Of a stretch of DNA of 64,000 bases, positions 21,458-32,065 are shown in pieces. Location of the stretch: the NCBI RefSeq assembly GCF_001427285.1, contig NZ_LMFV01000012.1:337469-401468 (forward strand). Direction: 5' to 3'. The stretch is from Mesorhizobium sp. Root552. GTDB taxonomy: Bacteria; Pseudomonadota; Alphaproteobacteria; Rhizobiales; Rhizobiaceae. The position numbers were made by a program, and so were the translations under genes. Numbering within the stretch: the stretch's first letter is position 1; the number at the start of each line of letters is the position of its first letter. The notes below the pieces were generated by a model, which was not told the DNA's origin, searched no databases, and was given only the letters and a program-made list of their open reading frames with translations.

Positions 21458-21613
21458 ACCCCCCTCTGTCCTGCCGGACATCTCCCCCTCAGGTGGGGAG
21501 ATCAGCAATTTCGACCCTTGCGCTTCTCCCGGTAGCCTGACGGTTGGCGAGGCTCGCCATGCCAGCCAATCTCCCCCCTTGAGGGGGAGATGTCCGGCAG
21601 GACAGAGGGGGGT
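21458..21613. repeat. 156-bp palindromic intergenic repeat, copy 1
   Basis: Long terminal arms pair across the element (ACCCCCCTCTGTCCTGCC at the left; its exact complement ends at 21613). Each arm also holds a small hairpin, TGTCC-TGCC-GGACA. It lies between the permease and ATPase genes of the betaine operon. A second copy of identical length is at 22673-22828 in the same orientation. No protein is encoded. It resembles rhizobial intergenic palindromic elements or a MITE. Confidence 0.85.
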
Positions 21614-21635
21614 GTAGAGGGCGGCGATCAAGCTT

Positions 21636-22661
21636 CTACCCCCGCATCATCAGGGCAACGACATCGGCACGTTCCAGGACGCCAACAGTCGCGCCGCCGG
21701 CATCGACGACACGCAGCCGTTCCGTCTTGTCGTCGAACAAGGGTGCGGCCTCGGCAATGGTGGAGCCTTGCGAAATCGACGCCCCGTTCAGTGCCTTGCC
21801 CTTGGCGGGTTTCATGGTGCTTGCCACCTTCACCACCTTGGCTTTCGGCACGTTGCGGGTGAATTCGGCGACATAGGCCGTCGCCGGGTTCAGCACGATG
21901 TCTTCGGGCGAACCGATCTGGACCACCGCGCCGTCCTTCATGATCGCGATGCGGTCGGCCAACCGGATGGCCTCGTCGAAGTCGTGGGTGATGAAGACGA
22001 TGGTCTTCTTCAACACGGATTGCAGGCGCATGAACTCGTCCTGCATCTCGCGCCGGATCAGTGGATCGAGTGCGGAAAAAGGCTCGTCCAGGAACCAAAG
22101 TTCCGGTTCGACCGCCAGCGAACGGGCGATGCCGACCCGCTGCTGCTGCCCGCCGGACAGCTCGCGCGGGAAGAAATGCTCCTTGTCGGCCAAGCCAACG
22201 AGTTCGATCATCTTGCGGGCACGTTCCTCCCGTGTCGCGCGGTCCACGCCCTGCACTTCGAGCGGGAAGGCGACGTTGGCCAGCACGGTGAGGTGCGGCA
22301 GCAGCGCGAAATTCTGGAACACCATGCCCATCTGGTGGCGGCGGATCTCGATCATGCGCCGGTCGTCTGCCTCGAGCAGGTTCTCGCCGTTGAACAGGAT
22401 TTCACCTGCCGTCGGCTCGACAAGGCGCGACAGGCAGCGCACCAGCGTCGATTTGCCGGACCCCGACAGGCCCATGATGACGAAAATCTCGCCGGCGCGG
22501 ACATCGAGGTTGACACCCCGCACCGCGCCGACGAGACCCCGCGCGCCCAACTCTTTCAGCCCTGCGTTGCCGCCCGTTTCCTGCAGGAATTCCTTTGCCC
22601 CGGCGCCGAACACCTTCCAGACATCGCGACAGACAAGTTTCGGGGTCATAGGGTTTGCCAA
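21636..22661 (-). CDS. Glycine betaine/proline-type ABC transporter ATPase with CBS-like tail
   Basis: 341 residues (MANPMTPKL start; MTPKL four codons later is an alternative). Walker A is GLSGSGKSTLVRCL near residue 69, the signature LSGGQQQRVGIARSLAVEP near 168, and Walker B LWFLDEPFSALDPL near 188. The N-terminus (VFGAGAKEFLQETGG) is typical of ProV/OpuAA. The C-terminal 80 residues (TIAEAAPLFDDKTERLRVVD) look like a single CBS motif rather than the usual pair, possibly an osmosensing or nucleotide-binding remnant. It is separated from the genes on both sides by copies of the same 156-bp repeat, an unusual layout for a transport operon. Confidence 0.9.
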   Translation of the reverse strand: MANPMTPKLVCRDVWKVFGAGAKEFLQETGGNAGLKELGARGLVGAVRGVNLDVRAGEIFVIMGLSGSGKSTLVRCLSRLVEPTAGEILFNGENLLEADDRRMIEIRRHQMGMVFQNFALLPHLTVLANVAFPLEVQGVDRATREERARKMIELVGLADKEHFFPRELSGGQQQRVGIARSLAVEPELWFLDEPFSALDPLIRREMQDEFMRLQSVLKKTIVFITHDFDEAIRLADRIAIMKDGAVVQIGSPEDIVLNPATAYVAEFTRNVPKAKVVKVASTMKPAKGKALNGASISQGSTIAEAAPLFDDKTERLRVVDAGGATVGVLERADVVALMMRG

Positions 22662-22672
22662 CCCTTGAGCAG

Positions 22673-22828
22673 ACCCCCCTCTGGCCTGCCGGCCATCTCC
22701 CCCTCAGGTGGGGAGATCAGCAATTTCGACGCTTGCGCCTTTCCCAAGAGCCTGGCGGTTGGCGAGGTCCGCAACGCCAGCCAATCTCCCCCCTTGAGGG
22801 GGAGATGGCCGGCAGGCCAGAGGGGGGT
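22673..22828. repeat. 156-bp palindromic intergenic repeat, copy 2
   Basis: Same length and orientation as the copy at 21458-21613. The arms read ACCCCCCTCTGGCCTGCC and its complement; the small arm hairpin is TGGCC-TGCC-GGCCA. Relative to copy 1 the T/A pairs became G/C pairs in both arms, so pairing is kept. It lies between the ATPase and binding-protein genes. Confidence 0.85.
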
Positions 22829-22851
22829 GTTCAAGCGCATGCGCCCAACGC

Positions 22852-23817
22852 CTACTTCTTGATCCACTCGGACCAGCGCGCCTCGTTGGCGCCCATCCAT
22901 TCGGCCACCACGTCCTCGACCTTCTTGCCGTCGAGATCGACCTTGGTGATCATCTGGCCCATCTCGTCATTGTCGATGGTGAAGGCTTTGATCGCCTTGT
23001 AGGCACCGGGCCACTTGACCTTCACGCCGGCCCAGCCGACCTTCCAGATTTCGCCAAACGGCTTGCCGCAGTCATAGGCCATGTCGGGGTTCGAGCCCGA
23101 GGCCGGGTCGGTGTAGCATTCCTTGGTGTATTCGGGGAATTCGACCCATTCGCCCTTGTATTTCGCCGTCGCCCAGTGCGGCGCGTAAATCCACAACAGG
23201 ATCGGCGCCTGGCGCTGGTAGGCGCTTTCCAGTTCGGCAAAAAGCGCTGCGTCGGTGCCGGCATGGATGACCTCGAACGGCAGGTCGAGCGCCTCGACGC
23301 GTTCGTCGTCAAAACCGCCCCACGTCACCGGCCCGCCAAGGTAGCGGCCCTTCGGCGCGGTCTCGGCGGTCGAGAAAGCCTCGGCGCACTTTTCGTCCTT
23401 CAGCGCTTCCCAGTTGGGCAGGCCGGGGCATTTCTCCTTCATGTATTCGGGGAACCACCACTCTTCCTTGGCCTTCATGCCGGTCGGGCCGAAATTCTCC
23501 ACCTTGCCGGTCGCGGTTGCCGCATCCATGGCGTCGCGGCCTGTGGTTTCCCACATTTCCATCGCCACATGCAGGTCGCCGCTTTCCAGTCCGGCAAACT
23601 GGGCCAGATAGTCGGCCTGGACGTATTCGACGTTGTCGCCGGCCTTCTTCAGCACCTCGCCCATGATCTGGGTGGTGATGAGCTGGCCGGTCCAGTCATG
23701 CAGCGTCAATTTAATGGGGTCGGTGGAGTCCTGCGCCATCACCGGCGTCATGGACAGCGTAGCGCCAAGGGCAAGTGCCCCGAGCGCGGTCGTGGTCATG
23801 CGAATGCGCGAAAACAT
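22852..23817 (-). CDS. Glycine betaine/choline-type ABC substrate-binding protein
   Basis: 321 residues; the ATG at 23817 has AGGAGG six bases upstream on the minus strand, so the two possible upstream starts were not used. A Sec signal peptide ends about residue 29 (LSMTPVMAQ). The mature part matches the OpuAC/ProX family: TLHDWTGQLITTQIMGEVL, VAMEMWETTG, and several tryptophans (WWFPEYM; ILLWIYAPHWATAKY) of the kind that cage quaternary ammonium groups. Periplasmic. First gene of the minus-strand operon feeding the ATPase, permease, kinase and demethylase-like genes. Betaine, choline or another methylated amine are all possible ligands. Confidence 0.87.
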   Translation of the reverse strand: MFSRIRMTTTALGALALGATLSMTPVMAQDSTDPIKLTLHDWTGQLITTQIMGEVLKKAGDNVEYVQADYLAQFAGLESGDLHVAMEMWETTGRDAMDAATATGKVENFGPTGMKAKEEWWFPEYMKEKCPGLPNWEALKDEKCAEAFSTAETAPKGRYLGGPVTWGGFDDERVEALDLPFEVIHAGTDAALFAELESAYQRQAPILLWIYAPHWATAKYKGEWVEFPEYTKECYTDPASGSNPDMAYDCGKPFGEIWKVGWAGVKVKWPGAYKAIKAFTIDNDEMGQMITKVDLDGKKVEDVVAEWMGANEARWSEWIKK

Positions 23818-24059
23818 GTCGAGCCTCCTGCTCACCCTCTGAACTTTGTCGTTGGTGTGCCTCAGGTCGTTGCCATCTCCCGCAGCAAGCGCCTCAGGTT
23901 CGTCACTTCCGCAGTGTCACGCGGCATGCGCCGGCTTGTCAACGTGGATTTGTGGTTTTCTGTGTTGATTTGCCTGATTTATGTGGCAATCGCTTGCATG
24001 TCATTGTCAGATTGCCATAAAAACAGTCACATTAATGGTTGTTCGAGCGCGGACCTGCG
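23818..24059. promoter_or_regulatory. Divergent control region with inverted repeat TGGCAATC/GATTGCCA
   Basis: This 242-base gap separates the divergent transport operon and DeoR-type regulator. It is AT-richer than its surroundings and contains a perfect 8-bp inverted repeat, TGGCAATC at 23984-23991 and GATTGCCA at 24010-24017, with an 18-base spacer. It is a plausible operator for the regulator encoded next to it. Binding is inferred from position and symmetry. Confidence 0.45.
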
Positions 24060-24854
24060 ATGATCCATTCCAAGCGTCATGGTGAAATCCTGCGCCTTCT
24101 CGGCGACGAGGGCACGGTGACCATCGCCAGCCTTGCCGAACGGCTGGGCGTTTCGCTGGAAACGGTGCGCCGCGATGTCAAGCCGCTCACCGACGACGGC
24201 ATCGTGGTCAAGATGCATGGTGCCATCGGCCTGCCGGCAATGACCGCCGAAGCGCCCTTCGAGCGGCGCATGCGCGAAAACGCCGAAGCCAAGCGCACCA
24301 TCGCGCGCATGGTGGCGGCGACCATCCGCGACGGCGAATCCATCATGCTCGATACCGGTACGACGACCAGTTTCCTGGCTCGTGAACTGCTTGGCCACCG
24401 GCGGCTGACAGTGGTGACCAATTCCTCCGACATCGCGCGCACGCTCGCCACGGTCAACGGCAACAAGGTCTACATGGCCGGCGGCGAACTGCGCAGCGAT
24501 TCAGGCGCCGCCTTCGGCATCTCGGCCATCGAATTCGTCAGCCGTTTCAGCGTCACCCACGCCATCATCTCGGCGGGCGCCATCGACGAATCGGCCGGCG
24601 TGATGGACTACGACCTCGCCGAAGCGGAATTTGCCCGCATGGTGCTGTCGCGCGGGCAGCGCTCGATGGTCATCACCGACAACAGCAAATTCGGCCGCCA
24701 GGGTCTCGTCCAGGTTTGCGACCTGTCCGGTTTTGCCGAACTTGCGACCAACCAGGCGCCGCCGCGCGACATAGCGGACGCGCTCGCCTCAGCCGGTGTG
24801 CGTCTTGTCGTGGCCGAGGCCGAACCCGCTGGAGCCGGCAGCCGCGCGGGCTGA
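24060..24854 (+). CDS. DeoR/GlpR-family transcriptional regulator
   Basis: 264 residues from ATG 24060; a TTG seven codons upstream is possible. N-terminal DeoR helix-turn-helix: RHGEILRLLGDEGTVTIA then LAERLGVSLETVRRDVKPL (residues 5-40). The C-terminal sugar-phosphate-isomerase-like sensor has MLDTGTTTSFLARELL near 98, VTNSSDIA and ITDNSKFGR near 205. Such proteins are usually repressors released by a phosphorylated metabolite. It is divergent from the betaine-type operon, which encodes a kinase; a phosphorylated product of that kinase would be an attractive but unproven inducer. Confidence 0.87.
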   Translation: MIHSKRHGEILRLLGDEGTVTIASLAERLGVSLETVRRDVKPLTDDGIVVKMHGAIGLPAMTAEAPFERRMRENAEAKRTIARMVAATIRDGESIMLDTGTTTSFLARELLGHRRLTVVTNSSDIARTLATVNGNKVYMAGGELRSDSGAAFGISAIEFVSRFSVTHAIISAGAIDESAGVMDYDLAEAEFARMVLSRGQRSMVITDNSKFGRQGLVQVCDLSGFAELATNQAPPRDIADALASAGVRLVVAEAEPAGAGSRAG

Positions 24855-24965
24855 GCGGCGGCCGGTATTTCCGGCCTGTACAACCGATTTTCGCCTCTTC
24901 CATTGCGGCAAAGTGTCAGATATTTTGCGCAAAGTTGAACAAGTCTTGGCGAGCCCGGCAACCGC

Positions 24966-25550
24966 ATGGCAGAGAATTTCGACGTTGGTGCGCGCCTCAA
25001 GGCGCTGAGGGTGGGGGCTGCGCTTTCGCAGCGCGAGCTTGCCGCCCGGGCCAATGTCCCGCATGCGCAGATCTCGATCATCGAGAAGAACAAGTCGAGC
25101 CCGTCGATCGCGACGCTGCGCAAGATACTCGGTGGCCTCGATGTCTCCATGTCCGATTTCTTCGAGGACGACCAGCGCAAGAAGTTCGGCCCGTTCTTTG
25201 GCGTCGACGACCTCAAGGACCTGACCTCGCGCGTTACCGCGCGGGCCATAGACAATGGCGAAGGCCGGCTGACGCTGCGCCAGGTCGGCGATGCGCGCGC
25301 CTACAATCTGCAAATCCTGCACGAAGTCTACGAACCCGGCGCCGATACCGGCGAGGCCATGTTGCAGCATTTCTCGACCGAGGGCGGCTATGTCGTCGAG
25401 GGCGAACTGGAGTTGACGGTCGGCGACGAGGTGCGGGTGCTGAAGGCTGGCGAATCCTACCTGTTCGACAGCCGCGTGCCGCACCGCTTCCGCAACCCGT
25501 CCACCGGCATCACGATCGTCATCTCGGCCTGCACGCCGCCCTATCTATAG
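24966..25550 (+). CDS. XRE-family regulator with C-terminal cupin domain (PuuR-like)
   Basis: 194 residues. An N-terminal helix-turn-helix (LKALRVGAALSQRELAARAN; HAQISIIEKNKSSPSIATL, residues 12-55) is joined to a cupin sensor (about 115-190: EGGYVVEGELELTVGDEV; SYLFDSRVPHRFRNP). This architecture is that of PuuR and relatives that control polyamine or amino-acid catabolism. It precedes a glutaryl-CoA dehydrogenase, an aminotransferase and a polyamine-type ABC transporter, all on the same strand, and an 18-bp perfect palindrome follows its stop. It probably regulates that set. Confidence 0.87.
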   Translation: MAENFDVGARLKALRVGAALSQRELAARANVPHAQISIIEKNKSSPSIATLRKILGGLDVSMSDFFEDDQRKKFGPFFGVDDLKDLTSRVTARAIDNGEGRLTLRQVGDARAYNLQILHEVYEPGADTGEAMLQHFSTEGGYVVEGELELTVGDEVRVLKAGESYLFDSRVPHRFRNPSTGITIVISACTPPYL

Positions 25551-25558
25551 CGAAAATT

Positions 25559-25576
25559 CGCTCAATATATTGAGCG
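25559..25576. promoter_or_regulatory. 18-bp perfect palindrome, candidate operator
   Basis: CGCTCAATATATTGAGCG is a perfect palindrome nine bases after the XRE-cupin stop and about 130 bases before the glutaryl-CoA dehydrogenase start. Symmetry, A/T-rich centre and position suit an operator for the neighbouring regulator or a promoter element of the downstream operon. It has no T-run, so it is not a typical terminator. Confidence 0.5.
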
Positions 25577-25704
25577 GTATGTTGCGCAGAATTTTGAACG
25601 ATGCTAACACCCATCGCAGGGATATGATGACCACAGGAGGAGCCGGCCCGCACGGGTGAAGGCTTTGTCCGGTATCTCTTGCGGCAGCTCAGGAGGCGAC
25701 TGCA

Positions 25705-26916
<1,212 letters not shown>

Positions 26917-26979
26917 CAACCACTCCCGATGCCGGCCACACCTCCCTTGGCCGGTCAACCGACTGACTGGAAACGTACA

Positions 26980-28371
26980 ATGACCACCAAGCCCAATTCG
27001 ATCGAAGCGCGCGACATCGCCTACCACCTTCACGGCTACACCAATGGCCGCAAGCACCAGCAGGTCGGTCCGCTGGTGATCGAAAGCGGCGAGGGCGTCT
27101 ATGTCACGGACGTTCACGGCAAGCGCTATATCGAGGGCATGGCCGGCCTGTGGAGCGTGGCGCTCGGCTTCGGCGAAAAGCGCCTTGTCGACGCTGCTAC
27201 CCGCCAGATGGCGAAGCTGCCCTTCTACCACACCTTCACGCACAAATCGCACGGCCCGGTTGTGGAGCTTGCCGAGAAGCTGGTGACGATGGCGCCCGCA
27301 CCGATGAGCAAGGCCTTCTTCACCAATTCCGGCTCCGAAGCCAACGATACGGCGATGAAGCTGATCTGGTACCGTTCCAACGCGCTCGGCCAGCCCCAGC
27401 GCAAGAAGATCATCAGCCGCAAGCGCGCCTATCACGGCGTCACCATCGCTTCCGGCAGCCTCACCGGCCTGCCCAACAATCACCGCTCCTTCGACCTGCC
27501 GATCCAGGGCATCCTGCACACGGCAAGCCCGCACCATTGGCGCGACGCGCAGCCGGGCGAGAGCGAAGAGGCCTTCGCCACCCGCCTTGCCGGCGAGCTT
27601 GAGGCGCTCATCCTTGCCGAGGGGCCGGAGACCATCGCCGCCTTCTTCGGCGAGCCGGTCATGGGCGCCGGCGGCGTCGTGGTGCCGCCGCGCACCTACT
27701 GGGCCAAGATCCAGGCCGTGCTGAAGAAGTACGACATCCTGTTCCTTGCCGACGAAGTCATCTGCGGCTTCGGCCGCACCGGCAACATGTTCGGCTGCCA
27801 GACCTATGACCTGAAGCCGGACATGATCGTCTTGTCCAAGCAGTTGTCGTCGTCCTACCTGCCGATCTCGGCCTTCCTCGCCAACGACCGCGTGCTCGAC
27901 CCGATCCTCGACGAAAGCGAGCGCATCGGTACGCTCGGCCACGGCTTCACCGCCGGCGGCCATCCGGTTCCGGCGGCTGTCGCGCTGGAAACCATCAAGA
28001 TCATCGAGGAGCGCAACCTGGTCGGCCATGCGGCCGAGATGGGCGAGCTTCTGCTCGAAGGCCTGCGCAAGCTCGAAGGCCATCCGCTGGTCGGAGAGGT
28101 CCGCGGCGTCGGCCTGATCGCGGCGATGGAACTGGTGACCGACAAGGCCACCAAGTCGGCGCTTGAAGCGCCCGGCGTGCTGGGCGGCATTTTCAATGCC
28201 GAGCTGCAGGAGCAGGGCATCATCTGCCGCAACATGGGCGACGCCATCGCGCTCTGCCCGCCGCTGGTCATCCAGCCGAACGAGGTTCGCTCGATCCTCG
28301 ACAAATTCGCCAGTGCCCTTGACACCGTTTCGCGCAAGATTTTCGATGGTGCGACCGAGAAAGTGGCCTGA
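26980..28371 (+). CDS. Class III (omega-type) aminotransferase
   Basis: 463 residues, PLP enzyme. Features: YIEGMAGLWSVALGFGEK near 50, FTNSGSEANDTAMKL near 110 (phosphate-binding), KRAYHGVTIASGSLTGLP, FLADEVICGFGRTG near 250, and the PLP lysine in MIVLSKQLSSSYLPISA near 287. Sequence style is that of putrescine/omega-amino acid:pyruvate aminotransferases such as SpuC. Together with the adjacent polyamine-type transporter it could deaminate putrescine, cadaverine or an omega-amino acid. It follows the dehydrogenase by 63 bases. Exact substrate not determinable here. Confidence 0.87.
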   Translation: MTTKPNSIEARDIAYHLHGYTNGRKHQQVGPLVIESGEGVYVTDVHGKRYIEGMAGLWSVALGFGEKRLVDAATRQMAKLPFYHTFTHKSHGPVVELAEKLVTMAPAPMSKAFFTNSGSEANDTAMKLIWYRSNALGQPQRKKIISRKRAYHGVTIASGSLTGLPNNHRSFDLPIQGILHTASPHHWRDAQPGESEEAFATRLAGELEALILAEGPETIAAFFGEPVMGAGGVVVPPRTYWAKIQAVLKKYDILFLADEVICGFGRTGNMFGCQTYDLKPDMIVLSKQLSSSYLPISAFLANDRVLDPILDESERIGTLGHGFTAGGHPVPAAVALETIKIIEERNLVGHAAEMGELLLEGLRKLEGHPLVGEVRGVGLIAAMELVTDKATKSALEAPGVLGGIFNAELQEQGIICRNMGDAIALCPPLVIQPNEVRSILDKFASALDTVSRKIFDGATEKVA

Positions 28372-28427
28372 CGTCAGTCATCCGGCAGGGCCGGATTCTC
28401 GCAACTACAGATAAAGGGGAAGCGAAA

Positions 28428-29477
28428 ATGCGCAAACGGGTAGGAATTCTGGCAATGGGCGGCTTGCTGGCCGTTGGCCTCGGCATGGCGATGCCAGCTG
28501 CGGCCCGCGACCTGACCGTGGTGTCATGGGGCGGCAATTATCAGGACGCGCAGCGGGAAATCTATTTCAAGCCTTTTGCCGAAAAGACCGCCAAGCCGCT
28601 GCTCGACGAGGCCTGGGATGGTGGCATCGGCGTGCTGCAAGCCAAGGTCAAGGCCGGCAACCCGAACTGGGATGCCGTGCAGGTCGAGGTCGAGGAACTG
28701 GCGTTGGGCTGTGCCGACGGTCTCTATGAAAAGATCGACTGGAGCAAGATTCCCGACAAGGACAAGTTCATTCCGTCCGCGGTAAACGAATGCGGCGTTG
28801 GTGCGATCGTCTGGTCTACCGCGATCGCCTATGACACCGACAAGATCGCCGATGGCCCGAAGTCATGGGCGGATTTCTGGGACGTGCAGAAATTCCCCGG
28901 CAAGCGTTCGCTGCGCAAGGGTCCGAAGTACACGCTGGAATTCGCGCTGATGGCCGATGGCGTCGCGCCGGCGGATGTCTACAAGGCGCTCGCCACGCCT
29001 GAGGGCGTCGATCGCGCCTTCAAGAAGCTCGACGAGTTGAAGGCGAACATCGTTTGGTGGGAAAGCGGCGCACAGCCGCTGCAGCTTCTCGCTTCCGGCG
29101 AAGTGGCGATGGCGTCGGCCTACAATGGTCGCATCACCGGCATCAACCGCACCGAGAACCGCCATTTCAAGGTGGTGTGGCCGGGCTCGATCTACGCCGT
29201 CGACAGCTGGGTCATCCTGAAAGACGCCGAGAACAAGGACGCGGCGATGGATTTCATCGCTTTCGCCAGCCAGCCTGAGAACCAGGCCAAGCTGCCGCAG
29301 CATGTCGCCTACGGTCTTCCCAACATGAACGCCGCTACACAGGTTCCGGCAGACCTCCAGGCTGATCTGCCGACCGATCCGGCCAACATGGAACAGGCCC
29401 TGTCGCTCGACGTCGATTTCTGGATCGACAATTCGGAAGCCCTGACCCAGCGCTTCAACGCCTGGCTCGCCCAGTAA
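28428..29477 (+). CDS. ABC transporter substrate-binding protein, spermidine/putrescine (PotD/PotF) family
   Basis: 349 residues with a Sec signal peptide (cleavage near AMPAAARD, about residue 26) after a good AAGGGGAAGCGAAAATG ribosome site. The mature protein begins LTVVSWGGNYQDAQREIY, typical of extracellular solute-binding family 8. Further marks are GAIVWSTAIAYDTDKI, SWADFWDVQKFPG and DSWVILKDAENKDAAMDF. Periplasmic. It delivers its ligand to the ATPase and permeases encoded 350 bases downstream. Polyamine or omega-amino acid ligands are likely from family and neighbours. Confidence 0.87.
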   Translation: MRKRVGILAMGGLLAVGLGMAMPAAARDLTVVSWGGNYQDAQREIYFKPFAEKTAKPLLDEAWDGGIGVLQAKVKAGNPNWDAVQVEVEELALGCADGLYEKIDWSKIPDKDKFIPSAVNECGVGAIVWSTAIAYDTDKIADGPKSWADFWDVQKFPGKRSLRKGPKYTLEFALMADGVAPADVYKALATPEGVDRAFKKLDELKANIVWWESGAQPLQLLASGEVAMASAYNGRITGINRTENRHFKVVWPGSIYAVDSWVILKDAENKDAAMDFIAFASQPENQAKLPQHVAYGLPNMNAATQVPADLQADLPTDPANMEQALSLDVDFWIDNSEALTQRFNAWLAQ

Positions 29478-29490
29478 AGCGGGCTGGCCC

Positions 29491-29550
29491 GAACGTCGCT
29501 GGACGTTCGCCTTTGACAGAAGGTGCGGGATTTTCCGATCCCGCACTTTC
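29491..29550 (+). terminator. Two hairpins after the binding-protein gene
   Basis: GAACGTC-GCTG-GACGTTC (29491-29508) is followed by GTGCGGGAT-TTTCCG-ATCCCGCAC (29523-29546) with a short TTTC tail. The second is a moderate intrinsic terminator or attenuator. It would allow more transcript for the binding protein than for the downstream transport genes. Confidence 0.5.
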
Positions 29551-29587
29551 GCTTCCCGATCCGAGGCCGCCTGCACCGGCAGGCAAA

Positions 29588-29798
29588 GCATGATCCCGAA
29601 AAGTGGATGCCGGTTTTCGGACAAGGTCATGCGCAGGCAAAGAGCATGATCCCGAAAAGTGGATACCGGTTTTCGGACAGGGTCATGCTTAGACAAGGAG
29701 CATGATCCCGAAAAGTGGATGCCGGTTTTCGGACAGGATCATGCGCAGGCAAAGAGCATGATCCCGAAAAATGGGTACCGTTTTCGGGAAGATCGTGC
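29588..29798. repeat. Four-copy tandem palindromic repeat array (56-bp period)
   Basis: Four palindromic units begin at 29588, 29644, 29700 and 29756, exactly 56 bases apart. Each runs GCATGATCCCGAAAAGTGG ... CCGGTTTTCGGAC ... GATCATGC or a close variant, 43-45 bases long with an 11-base linker. The last copy is more diverged. This is the common rhizobial REP-like palindrome. It sits in the 348-base gap between the binding-protein gene and the ATPase gene; nothing coding is seen in that gap. Confidence 0.9.
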
Positions 29799-29825
29799 CT
29801 AAACATGTAGGTGGTGTGAGAGCCC

Positions 29826-30889
<1,064 letters not shown>

Positions 30890-30893
<4 letters not shown>

Positions 30894-32065
30894 GCGAGGC
30901 AGCGGCCCGCACCCGGCTCGGCGCGTTGGCGCTTGTCGCGCCGCTGGTCCTGTTTCTTGCGCTGTTCTTTGCCTGGCCGCTCGTCTCCATGCTGAAGGAA
31001 TCGGTGTCCGATCCCGTCGGGTCGCGCGCCTTTCCGCTCACTGCCGAAGCCGCCGCCGGATGGGACCGCCAGTCGGAGCCGCCGGATGCGCTCAAGCAGG
31101 CCTTCGTGGAAGATTTGCGCAACATCGACGACCAGCAATTGCTGGGCGATGCCGTGCGCCGGCTGAACAGCGCGCAGAACGGCTTCCGGACATTGATGGG
31201 CAAGACCGTGCGCGCAGCACAGGAACAGAGCGGTCCGCTCGATCTGGCTGCCATCGATGCCAAGTGGACCGATGTGCGCTTCTGGCGTGCGGTGGTGGAT
31301 TCCACCAACCCCTATACAGACCGCAACCTGCTCGCGGCACTCGACTACCAGCGCGATGCCACCGGCAAGGTGGTGGCGCTTCCCGCGGATGCCTCGGCCA
31401 ACACCGCGATCCTGATCCGCACCTTGTGGATCGGCGCGGTGGTCACCATCGCCTGCGCGCTGATCGGCCTGCCTTACGCCATGCTGGCGGTGTCGCTGAC
31501 CGGGTGGAAGCGGCAACTTCTGCTCGGCGCCGTGCTGCTTCCGTTGTGGACATCATTGCTGGTGCGCACCGCTGCGTGGTTCATCCTGTTGCAGGAAAAG
31601 GGCCTCATCAATGACACGCTGATCAGCCTCGGCCTCATCAGCGGCCCGCTGCCGCTGATCTTCAACCGGCTTGGCGTGGTCATCGCCATGACGCATGTGC
31701 TGTTGCCGTTCATGGTGCTGCCGATCTATTCGGTGCTGCTTGCAATTCCGAAGAACCTGATGCCGGCTGCCGCCTCGCTCGGCGCGCCGCCGTGGCGGGC
31801 GTTCCTGCGCGTGCTCTTGCCGCTCAGCCTGCGCGGCGTGGTGTCCGGCTCGCTGCTCGTGTTCATGACGGCCATCGGCTACTACATCACGCCGGCCCTG
31901 ATCGGCGGGGCGCAGGACCAGATGATTTCCTCTGTCATCGCCTTCTATGCCATCGGCTCGGCAAACTGGGGCATGGCGGGTGCGCTCGGCGCCATTCTTC
32001 TGGTGGCGACGCTGGCGCTCTACGCCGTCTACGGCCGCCTGTCCTCAGATCGCGGGGGCCTGTGA
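30890..32065 (+). CDS. Polyamine-type ABC permease (PotB-like) with long N-terminal insert
   Basis: 391 residues, about 100 more than E. coli PotB. A first membrane helix (LGALALVAPLVLFLALFFAW, residues 8-27) is followed by a periplasmic segment of roughly 150 residues (from about DPVGSRAF to ANTAIL), which accounts for the extra length. The permease domain then shows five or so helices and the coupling loop ASLGAPPWRAFLRVLLPLSL near residue 300. Inner membrane. It overlaps its neighbours by 4 bases and 1 base, so it is tightly co-translated with the ATPase and second permease. Confidence 0.87.

Noticed and set aside
24039..24854. TTG start for the DeoR-type regulator
   Set aside because: ATG 24060 leads straight into the conserved helix-turn-helix with normal family spacing; the earlier codons add an unusual MFERGPA stretch and no better ribosome site.
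29588..29798. CRISPR array
   Set aside because: Regular 56-base spacing, but repeat and linker are both near-identical in all copies and each unit is itself a palindrome; no variable spacers and no cas genes. It is a REP-like array.
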